NCBI GenBank assembly: GCA_963965975.1
Contig: OZ014421.1
Coordinates: 6,315,413 to 6,379,412 of the forward strand
DNA: 64,000 nt
DNA from: Xestospongia bergquistia
Taxonomy: Eukaryota; Porifera; Demospongiae; Haplosclerida; Petrosiidae
Direction of reading: 5' to 3'
The position numbers were made by a program, and so were the translations under genes. Each line of letters opens with the position of its first letter. Positions within the stretch are counted from its first letter, which is position 1. Below the pieces are notes generated by a model. The model did no database searches. It was not told the DNA's origin and saw nothing but the letters and a program-made list of their open reading frames with translations. Of this stretch, positions 25,901 through 41,766 are shown piece after piece.

Positions 25901-28900
25901 ATCTTCGGGGCATTTACAAAAATTGTTCCCACAAGCAGCCTCACCTTATAGTACTGGGGACATACTATGATAAGATTAGTGAGTGTAGTGAGTCTCTGGA
26001 TGAGAAAGATGCTACCCTTTGGTCCTCTTTGGAGCGATTTGATGAGATACGACTAAACTATCGTGAATCCAGAGAGAAGGTGATCTTTCCTATCAATGCA
26101 ATTGGTAGAGATAAAGAGGAAATTAAAATGGCTAATTTAATTCGTAACAGAATATGCCAGTCTTACATTGAAGCAGAAATCCCAGCTCGGTGGTTCTTGT
26201 TCCAATTAGATTTAGACAAGCTACACAAGATCTCCAATACCACAATCATCAGCAAATCTAAATGTTTGGAGATTGGTAAGGCTCTCAAGATGGACCGCAA
26301 AGATGTTGAAGCATCTCTAAGGTATTACCATGATCTGACCATCTTTCTCTACTTTCCTAAAGTCCTTCCTAATGTTGTATTCCTACATCCACAACCACTT
26401 TTTGATAAACTGTCTGAGTTAATCAGTATCTCTTTTGCTGATGCTGTGGATTATTTGGAGGAAAGACATATCTTTCTTCCCCCAGGAGCTCACAGGAAGC
26501 TCAAAGATGAAGGAATGTTTCATCAAGACTTGCTGATATCTTCTTTGTCAAGCGGCTTTACTGAAGATTTTTTAGCAGCTGATTTCTTAAAGTTGCTAGA
26601 GGATTTGCTTATCGTTGCCCCTCTACATGGAGAATATTTTCTTCCAAGTGTCCTCCCTACTAAAATTCTTGAAAATAAAATGAAAGGTTCATTCAGCCAA
26701 AATGTTGATCCTCTTGTTCTGACGTGGGAAATGAAACCACTTCCTCAAGGGATTCTACCTGCATTAGTTGTCAATCTTCTCAGCCGCAAATGGTCACCAT
26801 TGTTTGACATGAATTTTCTAGATTCTGATGCTATGATAAAATATCGCAATGCTATCAGTTTAAGATGTGTCAGACAAGGAGGTGTAGTTCTATTAGTTGA
26901 TGCTATTTATTGGCTGGAGATTTATTACTCTGGTCATCCAAGTTTGTGTCCTGTTATTCGCAGTGCAATATATGAAGGAATTAATATAGTTGTTAAGAAG
27001 TTTCAGTATAAGCCAATTGTCTCAGTGCCTCAAGAACGTTTTCATTGTACGTTTCATGCAGCAATTGATCATCTTTGTCGTCCAGATGATGAAAAACAAA
27101 CGTTAAAATGCTGCAAAGATCGAGTATCAACTGCTCAACTAAATTCACGTCAGGAATCTTGGTTCCTAGAGATAGTTCCTGAAACTGGAGGTTAGATAAT
27201 TTGCATGCAGACATGAAGTAAATAATTAAAATTGATGTGCCAATTCTACTATATGAATTATTTTGTTCTTTTTTGTAGATATTACTGAAGTGTTACAGAA
27301 GGTCCCTGATACTGAAGAATTGCTTGGCCTACTAGCTGATGTCGAACATAAGTGGGACAAGATTGGAACAGCACTTAAAATTAGTGGTAATAATTTGATA
27401 GCTGCATTTCGAGACAACAATGATGACAGAGCAAGACTGTCTTCAGTACTTACTAGCTGGAAAGACAGTAAATCTACCCCTACCACTTGGGAGACTATAA
27501 TTGACGTAATGGAAACTCTTGAATGTAACTCAACAAAAACAAAGATTCAGCAATTTCTCAAAAAACAGGAAGTTTATTCGAAATATGCTCGTATGAAGGA
27601 TTTTGTCACCAATGAGGCTGTACCACTAGGTAAATTGTTTACTTTTGATTAAAAATTTAAACATACATACATGTGTATGTAAATGTAGCCAGCTGGTTTT
27701 TGGCTTGCTATGTGTCTGCAATGTTAACATATTGTACTATCATTTAATTGGTATACAGTCACCAAATTTTAAAGTTGATTATTTTTACAAATTTATATTA
27801 TGTGTAATAGTATGTTAAATTATGTTTCGCAAGTAGAGCATAGCTTCCCACCTCATAAATGAAGGATGAAATGAAGCTATAGTTATTAGTAATTTCAATA
27901 TTTTATCTAACTATTCATCTGTCTTTTATTTAATATCAGATATCTCTACAGTACTACAGAAGGTTCCAGATCCTACAGATTTACTTATTCTATTAGCTGA
28001 TGTTGAAGACAAATGGAACAAGATTGGAAAGGCTCTGAAAGTCAGTCAAAATGTCTTGACAAAAGCATTTCAACAAGACAGCGATGATGACAATGGAAGA
28101 CTCTCTTTAGTACTCTCTAGTTGGATTGAAACTAAACCTACCCCTACCACTTGGGAGACTATCATTGATGTCATGAAGACTCTTAAACTTCAGTCTACAT
28201 CAGACAAGATTCAAGAATTTCTAATTAAGGGAGAAGTACACACAAAGTATGCTAATACTGAGGATTTTGGATCTCTACATGTAATACAGGGTAAGTTATG
28301 TTATGTTAATATTTCCTTTATGAGAATGACCATCTCTCACTTTAACTCAAAGCATTGCCTATAGCAGACAGTTCTTATTTTGTTGGTTGGTCCAGTATAA
28401 TTACGCAATAGAGTATATGCCTATCTACAATACCAACAGTCACTTTTGTTAAATCAGTTTTAGTGTTATAATAGCTATATTAGCAGCTGATATTTTATTT
28501 GAATTGAATTGCCTCATATAATTCCTCTCTGTATAGATATCTCTACAGTACTACAGAAGGTTCCAGATACTACAGATCTACTTGATCTATTAGTTGATGT
28601 TGAAGACAAATGGAACAAGATTGGAAGGGCTCTGAAAGTCAGTCAAGATGTCTTGATTGAAGCATTTCAACAGGACAGCGATGATGACAATGCAAGACTC
28701 TCTTTAGTACTCTCTAGTTGGATTGAAACTAAACCTACCTCTACCACTTGGGAGACTATCATTGATGTCATGAAGACTCTTAAACTTCAGTCTACATCAG
28801 ATAAGATTCAAGAATTTCTATCAAAGGAAGAAGTATATTCAAAGTATACTGATACTGAGGATTTTAAGTCTCTGCACGTAATACAGGGTAAGTAAGTGTT

Positions 28901-29265
28901 ATAAGATGTCTTTAATAAGGTAAATGATTTCTATAGATATTACTGCAGTGCTACGGAAGGTCCCAGATACCATGGATTTACTTCGACTACTATCTGATGT
29001 TGAACATAAGTGGGACAAGATTGGAAAGGAATTGAAAGTTAATAAAACTGTCCTGGCAGCTGCTTTTCTAGACTGTGATGATCACAGATCAAGATTCTCT
29101 TTAGTACTTCGTACCTGGAAGGATACCAAGACTACCCCCGCCACTTGGGAGACTATCATTGATGTCATGAAGAGTCTTAATCATAATTCTATAGCTAATA
29201 AAATTCGCCAATTCCTAGCAAAGGAAGAAATTTACTCAAAGTACACTGGCAGTAGTACCTGGTAA
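22986..29265 (+). CDS. Gene C: CAP-Gly / pseudo-caspase / GTPase-COR / 4x Death domain protein
   Basis: Seven exons: 22986-23237, 23788-24640, 25142-27190, 27279-27629, 27940-28290, 28537-28887, 28937-29265; they sum to 1511 codons, the longest paralog here. Parts as in gene A: CAP-Gly (GVVRWLGTLP; CFTCPEGHGVFLP); caspase-like domain with CISSTG and KPKLFFIAIDR in place of the His and QACRG sites; P-loop GAPGTGKSS; an acidic linker; IDSGGQ; VLGTYYDK; COR-like region; Cys/His cluster RFHCTFHAAIDHLCRP. Four Death domains follow, each on a phase-1 exon starting D-I-T/S-x-V-L. Exons 5 and 6 (both 351 nt) are nearly identical, a recent duplication. An ATG-less upstream extension was rejected; 22986 is the first ATG. 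The stop (TGGTAA) falls where the other repeats have a splice donor, so an alternative 3' end is possible. Confidence 0.85.
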
Positions 29266-29762
29266 ATAATATGCTAATTGATTTAATTGTCTGTACATGA
29301 TCATATCTCTGTTATCTACAGATATTGGACAAGATAAAGTATGGGTTTGTTACAAGATTGAAATTTGTAGTTCCCTACAATGCACATTTATTTATTTTAT
29401 TACCTTTTTTGGTTTTAATATTATAATAATTTTATTGATGTTTGCTATTAATAGTGATAATATAAGAAAGAACCTGTCTCTCTCAGTAAGTACTGTTTGT
29501 TAAAGAGGAATACAATATGACAAAGAGGGAATTTAAATGTATTGTACTTCAAAGCAGTCCAGCATAAGATTAATTTTAAGGAGGTGTGGTTGTTTTTAGT
29601 GCTAAAAATTATTGTGTTAGTTAATACATTTTAAACACACAATAAAAATAATAGTAACAATAGATGTATTGATTAAAAACATAACATATTAATAATTTAA
29701 TATGATAATAATATTAATTAATTTTGATCATGGACACAATACCAGATATAATGATATCTGTT
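29266..29762. other. 3' flank between gene C and PHPT1
   Basis: No confident gene. Matches the gene A 3' flank (8100-8488). A possible acceptor at 29321 opens a 60-codon frame with a hydrophobic run, but no good in-phase donor joins it to gene C. Confidence 0.5.
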
Positions 29763-30616
29763 CTAATAACCTGCATTACTAAAAGTAATATTGTCCGCTG
29801 GATAATGGGGAAAGTTCCTTTTCAAAATATCTACAGTTATTCTATGATTAGCTTGACCAAAACCCTACAAAGAATTATAAAAGATAAATAAACTAAAGAC
29901 ATTATAAATAACTGAAAAACACATTTAATTGAATATTATTATAGGGTTGAATTTTATGCTGGGTCCTGTCAACAGAGTATCCAATACAATTTCAGATACT
30001 ATCTAAACAAGTCTAACTTGATAAAGATTGAAGTAAGTGTATATAGACTATAGACATTATAGTAATCTGTGACACTGTAGTCTATGGTCTATAAAGAACA
30101 ATATTTGATTTTAAGGTAACAAGGTGTACTACAGGATTAACTATTAAGTGGTAAAGTTCATAATATATTGAGTACTATATGTACATACTGGGTCCTAACA
30201 ATAGTAAACATTTTAAGTTCCTATTCCTAACTTACCACAGAGTATCCATAAATATATAATGTTTTTGTATTGCTCTCGTGTCTTATTCTACCACCGCCCA
30301 CACAATCATAAGTTAGACCTTTCTCACATAATCGTGGAGCAACCCGATCTAAAATGTCCGCTATAAGAAAAAATGCATAAATAGTAACCATTTATGATAA
30401 CAAAAACATATAGTGCATGTACACAGAAGATCTATAAGTAAGTTTACTGTTTCAATGAAATAACACAAGTACTATATATGTACCATGATATTCTGCCCAC
30501 TCGTATCCTCTAACAATAGTTTTAGTCAATCCTTGTTTGTCTTTCAGTTCAATTAGTACGTACTTGAAGACGCCATTAGCATCAATGTCCACTTCTGGAA
30601 CCTTTTCTAAAGCCAT
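29763..30616 (-). CDS. PHPT1: Phosphohistidine phosphatase (14 kDa family)
   Basis: Cytosolic protein phosphatase removing phosphate from histidine. Three exons on the minus strand: 30484-30616, 30236-30360, 29763-29864; 119 codons, close to the usual ~125. The active-site His lies in YEWAEYHADI, and VFKYVLI, CVGGGRI and YIYGYS are family signatures. It starts 61 bp from the STX18 start codon on the other strand, so the two probably share a promoter. A dispersed repeat (29990-30179) occupies most of intron 2. A broken copy lies at 8489-8896. Confidence 0.94.
29990..30179. repeat. Dispersed repeat, copy 1 (PHPT1 intron 2)
   Basis: About 190 bp, nearly identical to 52833-53023 in the same orientation. 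It contains an interrupted palindrome (TATAGACTATAGAC ... GTCTATGGTCTATA). No coding capacity. Probably a non-autonomous mobile element. Confidence 0.85.
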
Positions 30617-30677
30617 TGTCTAAAGGAAGCACTGATAGAAATCAGCAATATTTAATAAGGGGGTGTGGTATGTCACG
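30617..30677. promoter_or_regulatory. 61-bp bidirectional promoter PHPT1/STX18
   Basis: The two start codons face away from each other with only 61 bases between them, so the 5' UTRs and core promoter must be very short or overlapping. A GGGGGTGTGG (CACCC-type) box is present near 30659-30668. Confidence 0.6.
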
Positions 30678-32771
30678 ATGAACCAAACAGATCTATTCAA
30701 AGATAGAGTAAAGGCCTTAAGACTTGAACTACATACTCAACAAAAGCTAACAGGCTCCCTAAACGACTCCCCTTTGTTTCCTAAATCAAGTTCCAGGAAA
30801 ATTACAGAATTTTCTACATTAGCCAATGATGCTGTGAGACAATATATGATGACAACCACTGATAAATGAATGGTTCTATTTTTAATAGGTAGTTCATGTG
30901 ACTAAACTGAAGGAGTTCCTTCTCAAACACAGAAAGGATTACATTGATTCATCTGGGTAAGAAAGAACACAACAGATTAATATAGTTTGTTGTCTATTAA
31001 AGATGTTATTGATAAATTAAATTAACAATTGATTAACAACTGATTAACAATAGATTAACAATTGATTAACACTAGAAATTAAAGTAATTTTTAATTTCTA
31101 AATATAACAATAATATATTAAATTCTGACATTATAATTGACAAATTGGTAAAGTAATATTGTCTGGTTGTCTGAGACTAATTAGTTTCCTGTACATCTGA
31201 TCATGGGAGATCAAAATGTTCATTTTTAAGTATCATTTCTTTACAGGTACTTAGCAACTGAGTTCTCTTCAATGACAGATCAAGAACGTGATTTAATTGA
31301 TAATGCTGCACAAGATATTATTAAACAATGTTCTGAATTAATTAACAGAGTACAGTCAACAAGTATGGACAGATAGTAATGAATGGACAGATGGGAGGGA
31401 CATATTCCAGTATCAATGGATACATGATAATAGTTGAATGGACAAACAGGACTGATGAAATGGACAGATACAAATATGAATGGATATTCTATTCTTTCCA
31501 GTGGTCCAGGACACCTCATGTGGAGAGCAATGTCGTCAACATAGAACAGCTGTAATAGAATCATTACATAGGTATTTGAAAGGTAAGCAAATTGAGTCAA
31601 AGTTGTACTTTATTTAATGCAATGTAGATGTTTGTAGATTGTATAGTGAACAAAAGGCAATTCGTGTTAAAAGAATAGTTGATAAGAAAAGAGTGTAAGA
31701 TATTGTTGCCTTTAAATAAATTAGTAGTTACTCTCTTGTCCTGTCTCTCCTCGCTAGTTCTCGGCTACAACCTGAAGGTCTTAAGAGATCTGCATTACTT
31801 TCTCATGTTACGACCTCTGGAAGTATCAATGAATCACAAACTGGTCGTGTGGAACCGCTAGAAGAGACTCACTCTCCAACTATTCAGAACAGACTTGTTC
31901 CTAGACTTCCAGTCTTTGACATAACAGCATTTGAAGAAACATTAACATCAGAAGAAGAAGCTACAGTAAGTTACTAATAGTAACTATCCTAACTCACTGT
32001 GTGGTAAGTACTAATGTTCACTAGTCTAGAGCTTACTAATGGTAGCTATCATAGGTCACTGTGGTAAGTACTGATGTTTACTAGTCTAGAGCTTACTAAT
32101 GGTAGCTATCATAGGTCACTGTGGTAAGTACTGATGTTTACTAGTCTAGAGATTACTAATGGTAGCTATCCTAGGTCACTGTGGTAAGTACTGATGTTTA
32201 CTAGTCTAGAGCTTACTAATGGTAGCTATCCTAAGTCACTGTGGTAAGTACTGACATTTTTTCCCTCTAGTTTCAACAAGAGAATGCAACGATGATGGAA
32301 CATATGAACTCATTAGTTGATGAAGTACGTCAAATTGAAGGGAAAGTACTAGCTATTACTAAACTACAAGAAACATTTACTGAAAAAGTGCTACAACAGG
32401 TACAATGAGATCTATTGATCCATTCACCAAACATGTTTATCCATTCCAATGTCTGTCTGTCCATCAATCTACCCACCCATCCATCCATTCATTCATCTAT
32501 TGATCAATCATTCATCCATTTCTAGGCAGATGAATTGAACCAGATTCATCGTTTAACAGTGACATCAACAGAAAATGTTAGAGAAGGCAATGAACAGATA
32601 AGAAATGTAAGTATCATATATTAAACAAATCATAGTTATCATATTAAGACTCCCTATACTATGACCATTCCTTATTAGGCTATCAGAAATCAAGGGAGTC
32701 TTCGTATGTGGATATTGTTTATCCTCATAGTTTGTTCTTTTACACTTCTCTTTCTTGACTGGTACAGCTAA
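30678..32771 (+). CDS. STX18: Syntaxin-18 (ER Qa-SNARE)
   Basis: Tail-anchored Qa-SNARE for Golgi-to-ER retrograde fusion. Nine exons: 30678-30833, 30889-30956, 31247-31362, 31502-31582, 31628-31694, 31758-31965, 32271-32399, 32526-32606, 32679-32771; 332 codons, matching the family length. Family matches: [23 protein letters not shown], then the SNARE helix ([22 protein letters not shown]) and a C-terminal membrane anchor [20 protein letters not shown]. The start is the ATG at 30678; the in-frame GTG upstream is not needed. Intron 6 holds a 60-bp minisatellite. Confidence 0.95.
31972..32265. repeat. 60-bp minisatellite, four to five units
   Basis: Near-perfect 60-bp units with ACTAGTCTAGAG and CACTGTGGTAAGTACTGA, inside STX18 intron 6. 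Every unit carries a GTAAGTA that resembles a splice donor. Confidence 0.95.
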
Positions 32772-32950
32772 TATATCATAATAGGACACATTATATGATA
32801 AATCAGGAACTATTTGGTATGTACCACTTACTAGTTAGGTACAATATTTTATATATAAGGTCATTTCATTACATGTCATTACACAGTTATAATTATTTTA
32901 ATTAAAGAGTGATTTAATAAATTAGAAAAGGTGTTGAATTCATAAAAAAA
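32772..32950. other. Tail-to-tail spacer STX18/CIAO1
   Basis: Convergent 3' ends 179 bp apart, AT-rich, no gene. Both UTRs must end here or overlap. Confidence 0.6.
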
Positions 32951-34845
32951 TTATATTTGATCAATTTTCCATATTTTAATAGTTCTATCATCTGAACATG
33001 ATGCTAATAATGTTGGATTGGTAGGATGCCATGAAACACAATTGACATCATTAGAATGAGCCTATTAGAATAGAGGAGATAAATGAACAAAAGGAGTAAG
33101 GAAGGGATAGAGAGATTGTTAATTGAATGATGAAGTTATTGAATAGGCAGGTTGGTGATTGGGTAAGTAAGTTGTAAAGTAAGTACTGTCTACCTGGTTC
33201 TCTTGCCACACTAAACTAAAGTTAGGTTGATTAGGGTCCTGAGTTATATCCTATTGATAATATAGTAATTAAACAGATTATATATCACTTACTTCTCTAT
33301 ATATTCTGATAGCATCATCACCACATCCTGTAGCTATCAAACCAGTACATGATGACCTAATAAGTAAGGAGAGCACATCAAACAACATGATGTACAACTC
33401 ATCACCAGTTATTACTACCTTACCAATCAATACTATAAATAGACCTGTCATGATGTCCAGACAATGTACACACACACTTCCATACTGTCTCATTGTCAGG
33501 AGTAGGAATACCTAATAAATAATATGTATTTGTTAATACTGTTAGGATATTATACAGTATAATGACATTATACATCATTACAAGTAACCCTATAATAAGA
33601 TTTGGTAGTAGTTTTAAAAGGTTTCTAATAGAGCCTGATCTAATATGAGGCAATATAGTAAATACCAGGGGACTAATGATGTACATATTTATCATAGGTA
33701 TCTAGTGAAGTAATATTCATCTACTTACCATCAATATTACCAGGTTTATAAGCTCTCCATATTTTAACTGTTTGATCAGCACTAGAAGATGCTTAACAAG
33801 AAAAAACAAAATATATTTACATATCCTATATCTGTTGTATGCTGAGTTGCTGACCTAGTCTTGTTCCCATATGTTCAAATGCTATACTCCAGACTGTAGA
33901 TGTGTGACCTTCTAAACTACAACAACAAGACCTATAGAAAGAGGATGCTCCTTTAATAACGAGTACTTATTAGACCACACCCTATACCAATCATCATCAT
34001 CTTCCTTATACATTTTAATAGTGTCATCATAACTGGCTGAAGCTAGAACCTGAAACATCACAAACAGTTCATGTGACAGTCACATGACACACAGACACAC
34101 CTCTTCCTGTGGATTCCAACGTACACACTTGACATCTTGTGTGTGATTAGTAAGTACTCCAACACACTCATACTCCTGAGCATCACTGAGAACTAGACAA
34201 ATAGACACACACAAGACATGTTGATGCACATAACATATCATTTCTACCTTCCCATACCCAGACACTTTTATCTCGACTGCAGGTAGCTATGAAGGATCCA
34301 GAATGAGACCAGGCAACTGATTTAACCTCATTCTCGTGTCCCTCTAACACACTACTACATTGAAATTCTGAGAGAGGGAGTCACATTTACTTCACAGACA
34401 GTATACCTCCTTGACGTTTATCCCATATTGTCACTGTAGCATCAAAACTTGCAGCTGCCATCATATTACCACATGGAGACCATCCCACTAGAGGAAAGGT
34501 TACAAACCTCATTGTACATGTACACATAATGTTAACCTGATCGTATGGTTCTATCATGTCCATCTGTCAATATAGTTTTACAAACCCACTTGTCACCCTC
34601 AGTACCCCATAATCTAATGTGTAATGAGTTAAGCTAAGTAACCACACCCACTATAATTAAATATTTGGTTCGGATATTGTTTTATCAGCTGCTGTACTTG
34701 CTAAAAGTGTTCCTGATGGATTCCAGGAAACTGACCACACTCTTTCTTGGTGACCTAAGTTTTAGAGAATAAGGGTCACATGATAATCATGTGATTACAT
34801 AAAAAGACCTTCTAAAGTTGCACAAGATGAAAGTTTGTATTCCAT
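32951..34845 (-). CDS. CIAO1: Cytosolic iron-sulfur assembly WD40 protein
   Basis: WD40 propeller of the cytosolic Fe-S targeting complex. Thirteen minus-strand exons: 34809-34845, 34678-34754, 34537-34618, 34407-34487, 34248-34367, 34101-34192, 33988-34049, 33855-33931, 33729-33791, 33424-33511, 33293-33356, 33194-33250, 32951-33061; 336 codons against about 339 in human. WD motifs visible: [71 protein letters not shown] and [11 protein letters not shown]. Intron 2 (34619-34677) has AT-AC ends with U12 signals; only that splice joins DKT to IRLWG. The gene faces PI4KB head to head. Confidence 0.95.
34619..34677 (-). other. U12-type AT-AC intron (59 nt) of CIAO1
   Basis: On the minus strand the intron starts ATATCCGA and ends TTACAC. 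A branch-site match CTTAACTC lies about 10 bases before the end. No GT-AG alternative restores the reading frame through the first WD repeat. Confidence 0.85.
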
Positions 34846-34961
34846 GCTGACTTCCGTAAATTAATAACTTACGTACAAATGGGCGTGGCTAATGATGGAA
34901 ACCACACTAGCACTAGTCAGCAGGGATGGAAAGTTAATATTTTACTAGTCTAGAGAGCAAA
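34846..34961. promoter_or_regulatory. 116-bp bidirectional promoter CIAO1/PI4KB
   Basis: Start codons of two conserved genes lie head to head 116 bp apart. The spacer holds an ETS-like ACTTCCG and a GGGCGTGGC (KLF/Sp1-type) box near 34879-34887. No TATA box. Confidence 0.65.
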
Positions 34962-40013
<5,052 letters not shown>

Positions 40014-40502
40014 TATAAGTTTGTTATTGTTTTTATGACGTTACAGTATTCATGTTGTGATATAATAATAAACAAATTATTTTTTCATCATTCAAATACT
40101 CTGTGGACTGATTTACATATTGTATGTCTATTTATTATTAAATGTACTTTATTATAGCAATCTTTATTTGGTTTTTGTAATTTGATAATGCAAGCTCAGG
40201 TATTATAAATAAATATATATATTCTATTTTGACCCTATGCCCTTACTGTTATTACCACAATTCAAGCAATAATATAATATACATTTGTTACAAAAACTTC
40301 ATCTTGCCTTGATCAGTAATGGTGTCAATAATATAAAAAAACAAACTTGTTATCCACAATATATCACTCTACATGACAAATTATCTATGATACATTACAG
40401 TATGATGCCTATTTAAATAAATACTATATTAACTAAAGTGAAGAAGGAGACTAAGACAGTATAGATTATAATGGTTCCTAAGGTGTGGTCTTGGTTTCTC
40501 TT
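40014..40502. other. Tail-to-tail spacer PI4KB/CYCS
   Basis: AT-rich convergent 3' regions with several AATAAA-like hexamers. No gene seen. Confidence 0.6.
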
Positions 40503-41116
40503 CTATTTAGTAGCTTCCTTTAAGTAAGCTATAAGATCTGTGTGAGAGAAAGAGAGTGAGAGAATGGCTGGATAAATATCAATTTATTTTAATTACCTGC
40601 TCTCTCGTTGGCTTTCTTGAGACCTGCGAAAACCATTTTAGTGCCAGGAATATATTTCTTTGGTGCTTCTAAATATATAAATAATGTATCTTCTCCCCAC
40701 GTAATACCTAGTGAGGGAAAAAGAGAGAAAGAGACAAGTACATCAGAGATAATATGTAAAGTATTGCTGTACCTTTGCTCTTGTTGGCTTGAGTGTAACT
40801 AAATCCAGGCATTTGTCCTGTTTTACGTCCAAATAGACCAAAAAGATTGGGTCCTGTTTTATGTTTCCCTCCCTAAAAGACACAATTACATGTACTAGTT
40901 TAATCCCATTACTACATGTTAAATACTGGTTGAACCAGTTTGACAAGATATACATTTAAATTACATTAAATGACAGGGCATCAGTACAAAGACCAGTCAA
41001 TCCAGTCAAACAAGTAAAACTAGTTTTATTACCTCTTCAACTGTGTGACACTGGGCACATCTTTGTTTAAATATTTTTGCTCCATTTGTAGGATTACCCT
41101 CTGGTATACCACTCAT
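40503..41116 (-). CDS. CYCS: Cytochrome c
   Basis: Mitochondrial intermembrane electron carrier and apoptosome trigger. Four minus-strand exons: 41033-41116, 40773-40872, 40597-40707, 40503-40537; 109 codons. Haem attachment CAQCH, ligand Met in PGTKMVF, and the signatures [14 protein letters not shown] and [13 protein letters not shown] splice acceptor (TTACTAG) sits directly before the ATG, so an untranslated first exon probably lies upstream, nearer MINDY3. Confidence 0.97.
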
Positions 41117-41766
41117 CTAGTAAGAAAAGTAAGAAAATAGAAGTTTGTGTGGTATCTCTATAATAAAGGATATGTTTATGAGAAAGTACTAGTGGGTGAG
41201 GTCAGAGTACACCAGTTTAAACATACTCTGATGATGATATATGATGTAATGATTGCATCATTTCTTTATTTACATTATTACAAACAACAATAGAGATAGT
41301 ATTCAAAGGCATTAACATGATACAACATGTTACAATTCACTATTCAAAATTCAAGTCTCTCACTACAATATGCTTGTTATAATAAAAGTACTACAGACAA
41401 CTCAATTTATATCTAGTAGTCTAATACAACATTTATATCTAGTAGTCTAATACAATGTTCTCATTAAATATTGGAGTAGAAAGTCACTGTTCTGATATCA
41501 ATGTTGTCTAACTGTCCCTCTAATCATCGTGTATTAACATTGTTAATTAATTATATTATATATTAATGAAATACCTTTGGAATTTAGATATGAAGTATTA
41601 GAACGAGAAGTGATAAGAACTGCTAGAGCCCCTTTCCTCTAATTTTCACTTTGAGTTTTACTGGAAATGATGTCTCCTTAAAGAGTCGCTTTGCTAACTC
41701 GACGCATGCGCAGTTGTCGAGCCACGCCCAATACCGCTCCCACTCACCGCCCAGTAATACAAAATA
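41117..41766. promoter_or_regulatory. Shared upstream region CYCS/MINDY3 with NRF1-like site
   Basis: 650 bp between divergent start codons, including the CYCS 5' UTR intron. A GC-rich island around 41695-41755 contains the palindromic core GCATGCGC (41704-41711) followed by AG, as in NRF1 sites known to drive vertebrate cytochrome c genes, plus CACGCCC and CCGCCC boxes. This is probably the core promoter for both genes. Confidence 0.55.

Noticed and set aside
29322-29503. Possible extra exon of gene C coding a membrane-spanning tail
   Set aside because: The strong donor at the end of exon 7 gives a TGA at the junction; only a weak GTAGTA donor would be in phase, and the matching region behind gene A is not coding.
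30663-30677. Upstream extension of STX18
   Set aside because: It would start at GTG; the ATG at 30678 matches the family start.
31972-32265. CRISPR-like regular repeat
   Set aside because: The units are contiguous with no unique spacers, and the context is an intron of an animal gene.
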